This document shows positions 25,323-39,420 of a stretch of DNA of 64,000 bases, in pieces. Each line of letters begins with the position of its first letter. Position 1 is the stretch's first letter. The position numbers and the translations under genes are program-made. The notes below the pieces were generated by a model that saw nothing but the letters and a program-made list of their open reading frames with translations, had not been told where the DNA came from and searched no databases. This DNA comes from Glandiceps talaboti (lineage: Eukaryota; Hemichordata; Enteropneusta; Spengelidae): positions 22,748,676-22,812,675 of the forward strand of contig NC_135550.1 of assembly GCF_964340395.1 (NCBI RefSeq). The letters run 5' to 3'.

Positions 25323-25979
25323 GTTTACCCCATGTGTGACTGTTCAAAACACATGGCAATCATGAAAATAGGCCAACTGGAGACATTTTAAGAGGTTGTC
25401 CCTATTTATGCAGTGGGTAGAGTGTCTATGATTTATGTAGTCTAGTTCGGAATCTTATACACACATTGATATGTAATCAGTTTGAGAGAAAAGAATGCTT
25501 GATACCAAAGTGTCCTAAAACATATGTCTGATAGCAAGGAACTGAATGTCACGCTGCACTTGTCTTATCAAATACCTCGAAAACATTGCCCTTTCCAAAA
25601 TACTCAACCAAAAGTGAACAGAATTTGTCAATAAATATTGAATTCACAGTACCCTGGACTTTCAAATCATAACTAAAACGTAAAAACCATGCACAGTTCT
25701 TTCTGTGATGTTAGAGTTTGACATTACAATCACTTTACGAGGACAAAAGTTTTTTTAAGGACAAGGTAAAAAATTGCTATTATGGCTACACAATGTAACA
25801 ATATCCATGCTTATTGTTCAATGTGTGATACTTGAAGGCTTTTGACCCAAACGGGGGAAATATCTTCTTTTTTCTGCTATGATGTCCAGGAGCATCATTT
25901 TGGAGGACTTTGAAATTTGACATGAACACAAGATGGGTTTGATATTGAAATTTGAAATGAATGAAGTTGATGCTAAATT

Positions 25980-26074
25980 ATTGAAATACATCTGTTTTAA
26001 ATATAGGTAAGACATACTTAAAATATTAGTTAGTATGTCTTAGCTATATTCAAAACAGATTACATCATTTCAAT
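25980..26074. repeat. Long imperfect hairpin just upstream of RBM25 coding exon
   Basis: Arms 25980-26018 and 26032-26074 pair along about 40 bases with a few mismatches and small bulges (ATTGAAAT outer end, TAAGACATACT inner end), leaving a loop of about 13 bases. It lies about 70 bp before the acceptor of the RBM25 start-codon exon. It could be a palindromic MITE remnant or a small-RNA-type hairpin; sequence alone does not decide. Confidence 0.6.
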
Positions 26075-26248
26075 ATATTTAAGCCAATGCCTGCTGACAC
26101 AGGCCACATGGTAATGTCACAACCAAATATTTTCTTTTTCCTCCAGAATAAACCTACATACAGCATACTCAGTAGTTGACAGAGCAGTGTTGACTGTTCA
26201 ACAGTGAGTTCTATATTGTAAAGGAGATACCACATTGGTGAAATCAAG

Positions 26249-29200
26249 ATGTCATTTCAGCCATCGTTGAATAGACCTCCTTTCACTATGCCACCACTGC
26301 CACCAGGTATACCACCACCAGCATTTACTGCCTTTCCTCCAATGCCACCAGGTATGTATGTAATTTGTCTTTAATTTTTAGATGTGACTCTAATCTTAGT
26401 ATAGTACTAGCATTAGGATGTATGAGGTATTTATCTAAAATATGAGAATATTAAGAGCAATGATTTCTGTACTGTGCCAGTGGCATCACTACATTTTGGG
26501 TGAGAGCATAGTGTGACTGTCAAATTTATTAAGTAAGTTTGAAAGCCTAATGAAATGTGTCTAGACATGTAATTTGTTAACCAATTAATATTATACTCCT
26601 CAATTGAATAGATGTGACCTTAAATCAAAATGCAAGTTGACAGTTTTCATGCATGCTATTCTATATATTTTCTTTGTAGGAACCCAAATGATGGGAAGTA
26701 CGATGGGAATGCCAATGTCAATGCTGCCCCAGACAACTGTGGTAAGATCAATTTGTGTCATTTACTTATCTATATAGTGCATCCCTTTTGGATGAAGGAC
26801 TTGATTATTACGGTATGTTAGGAACAGTGCTGCAGCACAGATAGTGAAGTTAAACACATACATGTCAAGAATTAGAAAAAAATATGAAAAATAATTCTAG
26901 TACAAAAAAACAAACATGTAAACAAGGGAGAGAAAACAGTATATGACATGTTACTGATAATGGTATGAAAATCTAATGTAATGTCACCTGTATGGTAATA
27001 CAGTAATTATATCAGTCACGTAGATAATTAGGGCTATATATTGTGAAATTTGAAACTTGTGTTCCTAGATAAGTTTTGCAAAATACTACATTTTGCAAGT
27101 GTGGCTTCATATTTCTAATTAGGTAGTGTGTTCAGGAAAAGTATTTATGGATTGATATATTGTTGACTCTTCAATTCATTGAATGCCATTGATATTGAAC
27201 TTTCTCATCTCACAGGCAACAGCAGCAGCATCATCAACAAGTAGTTTGGGAAGACCGTCACTTATGGATAGAAAGGTTAGTTTATCTTACATGATCAACA
27301 AAATGCTGAATATTCTAGCAGTAGTTTTCTGAGACAATGTTCCACACAAAAAAAACACACATTAAATGTATAATTCATCTCTTTGTGTGTGGATTTAAAC
27401 CCAGTGATATATGAAGTGTAAAATTAAAGAGTCAAGTCATGAGTAGACATCCCTTCTATAGGGATAATGACTGTTATTTTTTCATCGCTTCCCAAAATAA
27501 ACTTTGTAGTTGTCGTAAATATAGGCACGGGGCAAGAAATGAAACAGTTTAAATAATGGTTATGTCATAAGTGAAAAAAATGTAAATTTGAAGGCAAAGT
27601 TGCAGGAGTTGTCATGGTAACCTCCATTATACATGGATAAGATATGAGATGAATGGTATTCAATAAATATGGCTTGCATTACATTTTTGTGTAAAAAAAG
27701 AATGCTCCACATTCTGATTTATAAGTCGCCATAAATGATGTAAAAGATGAACTGGGAATGATTTAGCACTTGAGCATGGTGAAATTTAAAACCCATACAT
27801 GCTGTATACTTCCTCAAGTCACTGCAAAGAAATTCTATTGTTTATTGTAAATATATTGGACAAATTTGTACTGTTGCAAAGTACAGATGAAATTAATTGT
27901 TTCTTGCTAAAGAGCTAGAATTGTGATTTATTTTGTATGAGATGGCCAATTTATGTAACGGAGGTGTTTAGAAAAAACCCAGCTATTGATTGGTGATTTC
28001 TATTCTCAATATGTGTTTACAATATCTCTCTACTACTACACTTGATAATGTTCAAGAAGCATAGTTGTGAAATTGTCAGTGGTGTTTACTAAATAAAATT
28101 GAGCTGGTTTGTTTGTCTTGGCAATATGTCAGATTGTGTGATACATCACACTAAATTGTAAAGTGTTTATTATTAGGTAGCCATAAATAAAAATATAGAT
28201 AAATGAATAAAACATGGTATGCTTGTACAATGGTTCAACTGTTACTGATCAGCTTTAAGAGGTTATTTGAAAGATCTGAAATACAATCATGGTTGTTGTC
28301 CATATGGCGTACCAATCCTGCTTGTTAGCGCCCACAAATTACATGTATATAGGTCAAACATATCATAATATCAAGTGAACTTTGCACTAAATAAATAATA
28401 GAGTTGATGAGCAGTAACAATTGTTAGTAGCCTGTATAATGTGCTGGCTTCACATTGTCTTTTCTCTTTGCAAACTGTGTAATTGCCTGTGTACATTTTT
28501 CATAATAATTATGTGTATATGTACTAAAAGCCTTATTAAGAAGGTGTATGGCAGTCGGCTTTTTTATATATATTTTTTGTCATTATTTTTCTACTGAAGG
28601 CATAGTGTGTAATTTAGTATATCACTTGTTGAGCTTTATGGCTAGTAACATGAGACAATATTGTAATGAATATTTGTCTAGACATTTCAAAGCTAGAATA
28701 AGGGAAACAACAATTTGTGTACCGAAACAAATAGGGAAGTGGAAGCATAATAATTTTTTTTTTAAATGCATAAGTATATAATTTTTGAAAACATTTAAGT
28801 AGGACATCATTTATGACATTTCAAAAGACTAACTTTGTCCATATCAATCAATCAAGCAATCAAATCTCTATAGCCGATTTCCAGAGCAATGTTTTGTTCA
28901 GTAGTGCTGAAGGGCTAAAGCACACCATATGCTTTGGTGAACAAATAAGTCTTCAGTTTTGTTTTGAAACAATCCAGGCTGGAGGCTTGGTGAATGTCAA
29001 GTGGCAAAGAGTTCCATAGTTTGGGGGTGACATATGAGAATGAGCGACCTCCATTGGTGATTTGTCTGTAATTTGTTGTTGCAAGCAGATTCTTGTTTGT
29101 AGAACGACTCGGTGTGTATGGCTGGAGACAATCACAAATGTACTCTGGAGTTAAGCCAGGAAAAGCAACTGTAAATCAATTTTGTAATCAATTCTGAAAC

Positions 29201-32200
29201 GAACTGGTAACTAATGCAGGCTGATGAGAACTAGAGAAATGTGTTCAAACTTCTTGGTACGAGAGATGATCCTTGCCACTGTATTTTGAGCACGTTGTAA
29301 TATGTTTATTGTGTGTCAGGAAGTCTGTATAATAATGCATTACTGAAGTCAAGCTTGGCTGATAGGATTGCATGGATTAAAGTACAACAAACGTAATCAG
29401 TGATGTATTGCCTTATAGATGCAATGTGATGAAGATGTGTGTAGATTGATTTGCAGGTGTTCTTGACATGGTAGTTAATCATGTGGATATTATCGAAGAA
29501 TACTCCCATATGATAGCATTTATTATGTATCCTGACAACATTACTGGTATTTGGTAGTTGTTTGATAGTTAGTGGTCATTATATTGTAATAAGATTGCTC
29601 ATATTTGAAAGTCTTTCAATGCTAGCCAGCATTTCTTGTAAAAGTGAACTATGTACCCTTTACTTTCTTAAAGAATGAGCCACCACTGTTAGATACAAGG
29701 CGACGTCCATTTGGTAGAAAGGTCAGTTTTTAATGTCTATCACTAAGCTTATCTTAAATAGGCCTTCAATAAAGTTAATGGAGGACCTAGTGTACACCAA
29801 CTTTAAAGATTCACAATGACAGTTTTTTTTTTGCTGTAATGCTGTACTTTGTACCCAGGTAGATGTCCCTGTTGTTTCACATTTGTTAAACCAGGGTATG
29901 CAAGTGCTATTCCGAAATTTTAATATTCTCTTATCATTCATTCATGCTTTTTAAGTGTAGCTCATGTATGATGTGTTAGCTGTGTTTGGCATCAGTGCCT
30001 GCAAAAACAGCTGTATATAGAGTAACATAGAGGTATATAAAGAAATGTATCATTGGAATTAAACATGTTTGTTTGTTTATTTAACAGCCTGACATGTCCA
30101 GAGGTATGTCTTCAAGTTCCGTAGCCAGTACATACAAGAAATCAGATGGAAGAGAAAACTCAGACAGGGTTAGTGACAACTTTAATTTCATCTACACTAC
30201 ATTGTTGTCAGCTCTCAGCTTAGTAAAGATGTTCAAAATGGAAGAATCATATATAGGGTTACTGGGTAGTATGTTTAAATTTTTCAATATTTGAGCTATG
30301 GTATTTTATAACATAATAGCTCAAATAGTGATACACAGTTTCTTTCCTTCCATGTTTCAAACAAATCACTTACAGTATTCTTCTTCATCTGACAGATCTT
30401 ACACTGTTACAGAATTTATCTGTGTGCATTTAATAATAGTGCTTCCACCATGAATGTACATAGTGTAAAACTCTATATGATTAAGATTGCTATCAATACT
30501 ATACTTGTAGCATAAAATAATCAGTTACACAGATTTATCCATGTATCAGGAAACATGAATTAATTCAAACCATTGCTGTCCTCAGAGGATGACAACATAG
30601 ATTTAAGTTGTATAGTTGATGATTTATATTTAATTTTGCCATTCACATTATTCTTTTCCAGGGGGAATCTAATAAAGACAAAACAACTGTATTTGTTGGC
30701 AATATATCAGAGAGAGCATCAGATGTTATGATCAGACAACTATTATCAGTAAGTACAGTATTGATATACTAATAGTCCTAGTGTATACATTAGTTTTGTG
30801 ATGTAAAAGACGTTACAATGCTAGCCAACATGAAATCTTGACATTGATGTATTTCATCTTGCCAGGCTTTACTTTTTGACTCTTCTTTTCAAAATGATAT
30901 GAACATTTGTATGCTCTAAATAGACCAACATATTAAACTTGCATTTGAGTGTATTTTTCCAGCATTCTTTCAAACTGTATGGGTTTGATGTATGTCTGAA
31001 ACGCACATCTAGTTATGATGGTTGAATGGTTAGAGTGGTTGGCTTCAGATCTGCAGGTTGCAGGTTCAAGCTTCACCATGGTTATTTGTTTCTGATTAGC
31101 TAAAGTCCTTGAGCAAGATTTGAACCATTATTGTGCCCCAGTCAACCTAGCTGCTTAATTGGGGTCCTGATAGGATAACGGTTGCATTGTGAATACTTTG
31201 ATCCTATGCACTAATGGAGGCTGCAATAGATTGTATGCTTCTCAGCAAGTTGAGGTAGTGTAAAGGGTTGTTGCACCAATATGGGTTCGTGCCAGGAATA
31301 ATAATTGTAGAGTGCTTTGAGCAGTGTGCTAAAGCTCTGTATAAAATCTTAACTTTATCATCAAGTTGTACCAAGATAAAGAATTGCTAAGTAGGAGATT
31401 CTAATTTGCAGTGGTTTAGTCATGATAAAAGTATATCAGTTGTCCATGTGAAACTTTGTAAACACTTTGAAACTATTAACATTGTAAAACATTTTCGTTT
31501 TTATAGAAATGTGGTCTGATGACAAGCTGGAAGAGAGTTCAGGGTGCCTCAGGCAAGTTACAAGCATTTGGATTTTGTGAATATGCAGACCCTGAAGCCA
31601 GTCTACGAGCAATAAGACTTTTACATGAAAGACCAATTGGTGAAAAGAATCTTGTGGTAGGTAATTACTCATCCTTTAAAAGAAGAGCATGATATTTAGT
31701 CATCTATTTGTCCTTGAAAAGATAAATAATATATGAATGGATTTGTATTTATGGAGAAATCTGTGTTATGTGATGTCAGATGTTATGTATAATTTGAGAT
31801 GACAAGGTGCGGCTCTGAGCTTCAGATTACTTGTACAATGATATTCAGATGTTTCCGTGTTGCTTTAGGAATGATGTTGTCATGGTAGAAATCATGTATA
31901 GATCACTCTAAATTCCTGATGTCTCAAAAACAATGTCTGATTGAAGTCACCATTTTACTTTCAGGTCAAAGTAGATGCAAAAACAAGGGAAAGGTTAGAT
32001 GACTATTTGGCCAAGAAAAAGGGACATGATGATTCCAAGGTATGTGTATATCTGCATTCATACATTGTTCAAAAGAATGTCTGGATATATAGACTAAGAC
32101 ACCTCCATCTCAAAACATGATAAAGTAAAACATAATGATATGAGTGTTACAATTCCAGATTTTGAATAGAAGTCTCACTCCAATTTATTGTTTTGAAAAT

Positions 32201-35200
32201 TTGAACAACTCTTAAGTGAACATCTGTGTACTAACTCATCGATCTATTTCACCCTTTTGAAATTAATTCAACATAAGTAGTACACCAGAAGTGTTGGTAG
32301 TAGATATCAAATAAGTACATTTGTACTTTATAAAAAGTAGGATCAGTGGTTGGTGTTATCACTTTACTGTATATATGATATGATTCTTTTACCAGGACGA
32401 CGTGGACCAGGACAATGCAAAGAAGGATAGAATATTAAAACTACAACTAGAAAACATTTTAAAAGAACATTCTGCAGAACTCAATAGATCTTTTCCTGAT
32501 GGTAAGTTTGTTTTTTCTATGCACTGCATGTATTGCAGGTAAAGAGCAGTAGTTGTGGTTTCTGTGAGTGTACTTTTGTTACTCTATCATCATACCAACA
32601 ATTACTTCTGTCATCTGCTTACTTCATAGCCTGGACATGTATTGGGTTAGACCTAAATTGTTGAGTTTTTGAGAGAGGTTTTATGATGTCATGATCATTT
32701 GAGTGTTGTGAAATTGTTCTATTGTATTTCTTCTGAAGTTGGTTGATATGTATATTTCACTGAGATTTAATACTAGTGATAGAACATGTATGTGGATGCA
32801 AATATTTCATTTACCACTTTGATGTGTGTCACTACCCGTAGTTATTTCATTAATTACAGAAGATGGAGAAGGAGGAAGACGAGGAAAGAAAAAACTTGAG
32901 AAGGAAAAGAAAGAAGATGTAAGATAATTTTGCGTACTTAAATTTTGAATATCAAGTTAACATAACACCAGCATATGCAGTTTATTACAAACACAACTAT
33001 AGCATTTTCAGTCCATATTCAGGGTAACCTGTATATTGGATTACAGCGTACAGGGTCGGTTTGGCTGACTCATAAACTCCAAATGGCTGTGACTCTCCAC
33101 AATTTCTTGTTATTTTTGCACATATCAAGCCTTTGAAACAGTGCAGTCAGTCTTATCAGCTGAATTATCTCCCTACTAAATGTTAATTGTACTGTGTACA
33201 CCGGCTTGATGTCTGTGTATAAACAGTCGCAAAAGAGGCACTTTACTGATTTGTCAACAATGCTTGTAAATCTGATTGAAACGTGCTTCACTGAGTACAA
33301 TGACACAAGAAGGGTCAAAAAGAAGAACAGGGAATTGGGACAAAAAGTGACCTTTTCCAACCTTACAGGAATGGTAAATTTGAACAATTCAAAATGTTAA
33401 GAATATCAAAAGGAATGATTTAGAACTGTAAATGAAGATAAATTACCACTGATAACCAGCATTTTGTTTAAGGTTTGGTAAACCGTAATAATAAAGAGAG
33501 GGAATCTGGTAAAACTTGCATCGATTTCTATCATTTGTGTCAGAGTTTTGCGGGGAAATTCAAACCTGGTAAAAGATCTAGGAAAATGAGATGGGTTTTA
33601 TTGCCATGTCACCCAAAGAGGAAAAATATATGACAAGTCTCAGTTATTGGGACTTAACTTTTGTGTAGTGTCTAATGGAATATGATGAAAATGTAGACTA
33701 ACCAGACAAAGATTCTGTGATTTTTGTTATACAGGAAAAGATTGATGACATGGAAATGGACGAAGACAAGAAAAATCTAATATCAAGAGAAATTAGAGTG
33801 TTTCGAGATAGTCACAAGGTATGCTATTATTGTTGTCAACTATGTCTTCAAGAACACATGTTATCTTTAACCCTTGCAGCTTACTTTTTACTGCCCCCCA
33901 CAACCGTACTGTTAACACAGAAATTGTCCAACCATAGAAATAATTTCCTATGAAAAATATCATATATGTCCACTACTCGGCTGATTTGGATTCATGCCAG
34001 AAGCAAATATTTAGATTGTCTCCATCTTTTGACTGTGAAAGCAAATTTTGACAATTTTTCAAGCTTATAAGATGGTCTCTCTCTGCATCGTTCTCGCGTT
34101 CAGTTAAATCAGATTATTGGTTGATATTAGAACTATAAGTTAATCTGGTAGTCTATTTTATACTGGTTTTGACACTCCTGCACTTCGGTGTTGCTAAAAG
34201 TGACTCTGAGTATAAAGTGTGATCAAATATCGTTTTATACAAAAATCCAAAATGAAACATTTTGCAAAAAAAAAAAAAAAGCATGCCTGTGTGCACATTA
34301 TCAAAGCAACTCAAAAATGAAATACTAAATAGATGAAATTGGATTGCCCTTGAAATCTGCTTGATTGCCCCGAATTTAATGGGCCACTATCCCCAACTAT
34401 GTAACACAATAGATATGTCGGTGAGAAAACCAAGCGCCAGCACCAAAGCTGCATTGCTGTGCACACATGTTTAAAGTGGAAATTGTTAAAGGTGGTGAGT
34501 ACACATTTTGCTTGTCACTTCTTTATATTTTTAGTAGAGTATCAAAGAAGCAGATATAATCAAGGTTAGTGACAATTTTATTCATTATTGCTATTGCTCT
34601 TTTGCACTTAATATTCTTTCTGCTTTCGTTTATCTTGCTCTGTCTATTTTTGTCAAGTGTTGGTAGTTTGGAAAGAGATAGACACAACTATTTGTCTTAG
34701 CTTTGAGTGTTTTGCCTGATGGTGTCAGCAAAGGGAATCTGATATAATCCATATAGAGCTCTGATAAAATATACTCAAAACATCTCTGCTTGCTCCTATG
34801 ATAAAATTGCTGGATCTCAATAATTGTAAATGGTAATAAATTGTATTGGAAGTGTGTCTCAAGATTGAGCTGTAAAACTGACGTCAAAAGACTATATATA
34901 TACATATATATATCATCTTGTTCGTGTATGCTTGATGCAACTTCATGTGTAAATAGAGAGTGGGTGAGGTGTGCAATGAATGTTGGCCCGGTGAAATCTT
35001 AGATGTAGTCTGGGTTATCGTCTCTTACAAGGTATGTAGACTCTAGGTTCTCATTGAGTATGGTACAAATTCCAGAGGAAGAAGAATAAGGTCAGTAATG
35101 AATATGTTTCTTTAATTGAAAGTCACTGAATATTTTGAAGAGTCTTTGAACATTAGAAGTCCATGCAGTATGTGCAAGGCAGAATCACTGCACTGATGTT

Positions 35201-38200
35201 GGTATTCACAACTTGGTTACTGATTGGTTCAACTCTGTGCTGCTATACACGTGAAATGTACATCTGTACAAATGTATTCTCCTGTCTCTCTGATGTATGG
35301 AAGGATTGACGTTCGTTAGAAACAATTTCATACAACCTATATCAATAACGAAGAACGGCCAAACTGCAGACTGATTCACACTGTGACGTTCAGAGTAAAA
35401 CTGCAAGATGTAACTACATCCAGACAAGAAATCCACTTTTAATGTTGCAGCTTCATCTCCCTCTTAAAAATGATGGGGAACAAGGAACTTAAATAGCCAA
35501 TGACAAATGGTTGTACCATAGAAAAAAATGATTGTGAAGAAAATTGTTGGGAAGGCATATTCTTGAGGTAAAAATATGATACAGAAAAGTTAGCAGTTCA
35601 TTTGTACCTGGTGTGATGTCATGTAGGTTTTCAATTTAACATTAGTTAGTACTTTCCTTTTGGTAACAAATTGAAATCCCAAACCAAACTTCCAGCATAT
35701 GCCTTGAAAACTTTGACCGATCACGAAGTAATTAGGACCTGGGTAATGAGACTGAGTGTGGCTACTTTGAAATATATAGAATTAATCATACAGGAAGTAA
35801 GCAATGTGATTATACACAGGTCTTTCCAATAAAAGTCGGAGCAGTTTGCACAGGTAAAGACAGTGTATTCAGTGGAAATGTTTTACTTTTACATGATGTA
35901 TGTCAAATGACTATATACTGACATGTTTTCCATGTGATAACTAACCACTTATATTGCAGGACTTGACAATTCTATTTTTCTATGAAATGTCTTCTCTATA
36001 ATGAAAACATTGATTTCTTATGTATTGTTTGGTGCTAATGCAACTGACTATGCTGTTTTGTACAGTGTCACCACAACAAATGTGGCACATGCACCTCTCT
36101 CTGCACCTTCTATCTTAAACTCAATCCAAATTCTCTTCAAAAGCGGCATTAGCCATTATAAGCATTGGAAAACAGAACATCAAGTCATCATCTGTGACTG
36201 TCAGCGTGTACCAAGACGTGAGAAGCTGTGTGACAACTACTGGATCCCTGACAAGTACCAAGTTAATTTCAGACTTTCATCTTAGATATGTGTTTAAGCT
36301 TTGTTACTCAATTGGTTTTCTAGAGGGTCAACAAAGTTGTAGTTTTGCAGCCAAAGTATTACCTGTGACTTGGCAATGCATGTTTTCATGTGAACTCTTC
36401 TTGACAATGTGCAGTTGACTGGTGACACAACAAAATGAAAGAAATTTTGATGTAATGACAGTTGTACCCCGGGAATGATTGATATGTACATGCCTTCTTT
36501 ATTGCTATATATGCAACTTTTAGCTGTACCAGTTTTATAATAGGACCAGGGGTAGACTACTACGGATTTGCAAAGCACAGGACTTTAGGTCGAAGTGCCA
36601 CTGATTACAATTTGGAGCAAGCAATTAAAATGAAAGTCACAATGTGAAATCTAAAAATACAAATGAAATACAAAATAGTGATATCCCCGGACTGGTAACT
36701 TACGGTATTTTACATGTTCATTACAACAGTGTGTATTTGTACATGCTCCCCGAAATGAAAATTTTGATTCTGAATTTTGTTAAAGTGCATTTGTAAAGAC
36801 CAACTTGAAAACAATGAATGTTGATTATTTTAAAAAATGATTACTTTTGGCGTGCAACGCTTCTAGAAAGTAACATTCAATCCTAATAAATTTGTGAACT
36901 GATCAAAGTAAAGATTTCAAACCCAGAGTAGTCGACTCTTGGTTCAACAAGTTTGAGTGCTTTATTGGCAATTTATATGATGTTATTGCCGTATTCTAAT
37001 GTCTCGTCTCTATTTTGCTGTATCTTTGCTACACAGGGAGAGGAAGATAAAGAAAAGGAAAAAGAGAAAGAACGAGAAAGGGAACGTGATAGAAGAGACA
37101 GGGAAAGAAAGGAAAGGGAAAGAATGTTGGAAAAGAGCCGAGACAGAGAGAGAGAAAAGAAGAGGGATAGAGAAAAAGATTCAGAAAGGTGAGATGGATG
37201 GCTGTTGTCTTCAGTACTCATTTATAATCATTGTATTAAGAACACCAGTTGTACAATGTTGAAGAGAAGTTGGAAGGAAAGTGCAGCTAATGATTATGAA
37301 AAAAAGTGTATCAAAGAATTTACTTGTGTAGAAAAAGTTCTTATTCAGCTGAGTGGAGTAGATCAACTCCTGGCATGGAGGTGAATTAGCAAACAAAAAA
37401 GAATTTTTTTGGCCAAAATTCAGTCCTCCTCAATAAAGTAAAGTAAAACATACTGACAAAGGAAATATCACATTGAATGTTGTAGTACTTGTTAGAAAGG
37501 GATGTTCAAAATTTCAAATCTTGTCCACAGACGAGAACGAGATCGTGAACGGGAGAGAGAAGAGAGAGAACGAGAACGAGAGGAAGAGGAGGAAATGTAT
37601 GAGAGGAGGAAACTGGAAAGAAAACTACGGGAAAAAGAAGCAGCATATCGAGAGGTATGTGTTCCTACACTGAAGGGGATGATATAACAACCTGCAGTTA
37701 CATACATACACATACACACACATGCACGCACACACACACGCACACACACACAAATATGTATTCAGTGATTGTTCATGATGAAATAGGGACATAGATGTGG
37801 AAACTATGGAATTGCCTGTGACTTTGGTTTGTGTAGGTGATCAAGATATATGTCATGAAATCAAGTACTTGATGCAATCTCAAACTAACAAGAGATTACA
37901 TTACTGACTACCATTACCCCTAAATGTGAGTGTATGAAATTGGACAAAATATGTCATGTTATTGTTCATCAGTGAACCAGTTATAGAGAGTTTGTATTTG
38001 ACTAGCAGGCAAAATGATATATTAAATAATATTTGTATATTTTTTTCTAGCTGCTGAAGAGCTGGGAGAGCAGAGAGAGGAAAAAGCGTCGAGAATATGA
38101 AAAAGAAAGAGATAAAGATGAAGAAAGGAAAGAGGAACAAGAGAGAGAAGGAAAACGTCTCAAGGAATTTCTAGAAGACTATGATGATGAGAAAGATGAT

Positions 38201-39362
38201 CCTAAATTTTACAAGTGAGTGAAATGTGAAATCGATATTTCAAATTGGTTGCTTGTTCTGGCTACTGCATATGTTGACGCATTCTTTCAAAGTGAAATGA
38301 AAGTTTACCCTCATAAGGACTTACACATACTCTGTTCACAAACAAAAAAATTAAAATGTTTCATATTTTCGAACCTGGTGCACGTAGGTCAATTGATTGA
38401 ACAACATATATGTGACTACAACAGGTACTATGCCATGGATATAAAATTTTATTTATACTGGATACTTCTTTAGGCATATAAATACTTGGTCTCCCAAGAA
38501 GTCCAATGAGGGCCATCCCTCATGGGTTCTGTGTTAGTGCAGGAGGAAACCGAAGTACCCGGGGAAAACCTGTGTTGTACAGTAGAGGAAAATTTAACAA
38601 AAATTTTTGTACTGCTCATGTATTTTTGATGGAAGGCATAATGTTGCATGTGTGCTACTCTCTATACTTAGTGGAATTCACATTATGTTTTGTGCTCATC
38701 TTTTCAGGGGAACAGCTTTCCAGAGACGGTTGAGAGATAGAGAAAAGGAAATCGATGATGATAACAGAGATAGAAAGAAGGAAAAAGAAGAATTGGAAGA
38801 AATACGCAGGAAACTTATGGAAGAAGGCCACCCAGATCCGGAGGCTGAAATACAAAAGGTTAGATTCAATGTGAAGTAGTGGCAAAATGAGAACCATCAT
38901 GCTTTAGATGTAAAACATTAGTTGTACTATTGATAAAGTGATAGTTTGCTGCGAGAGATCTTGTAACCTTGACAATGAGATATATGGTCTGTATTGTTTG
39001 TCAGATCATCCATCCGACAGTATCATTATCATATATATATTATTGTTCATGTCTTGTTTGTGTTTCTGTTACAGCTTGAAAGAGAACGTGAAAGTCATAA
39101 GCAGCCTCAAATCAAGAAAGAGCCAACTCCAAAACGAGAGATTGTAGAACCCAAGCCAAAATTAGAGCCTACTTTGAAACCGACTTATACACCGATTCAA
39201 GTAAGTATTTACATGATATCAAATATTTATAACATATTTGGTGTCTCACACTTCTAGAACACTATATTTACTTTATATGAAGAGCTCTATGTTTTTGGTT
39301 GTTACCGTATAACCTCTGCTATATCATGTGTATTACAAGTGAAAACTGATGAGTATATCAGC

Positions 39363-39420
<58 letters not shown>

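Noticed and set aside
31012-31085. tRNA gene
   Set aside because: Box A and B are present but the head lacks a proper cloverleaf and is fused to a SINE body.
33070-33400. Overlapping open frames on both strands inside an RBM25 intron
   Set aside because: Neither shows a domain, conserved motif or splice context; mirror-image frames of this size are common by chance.
38500-38580. GGAGGAAACCGAAGTACCCGGGGAAAACC-like stretch
   Set aside because: It resembles a motif seen in dispersed repeats of many animals, but no element boundaries could be found in this RBM25 intron, so no family is claimed.
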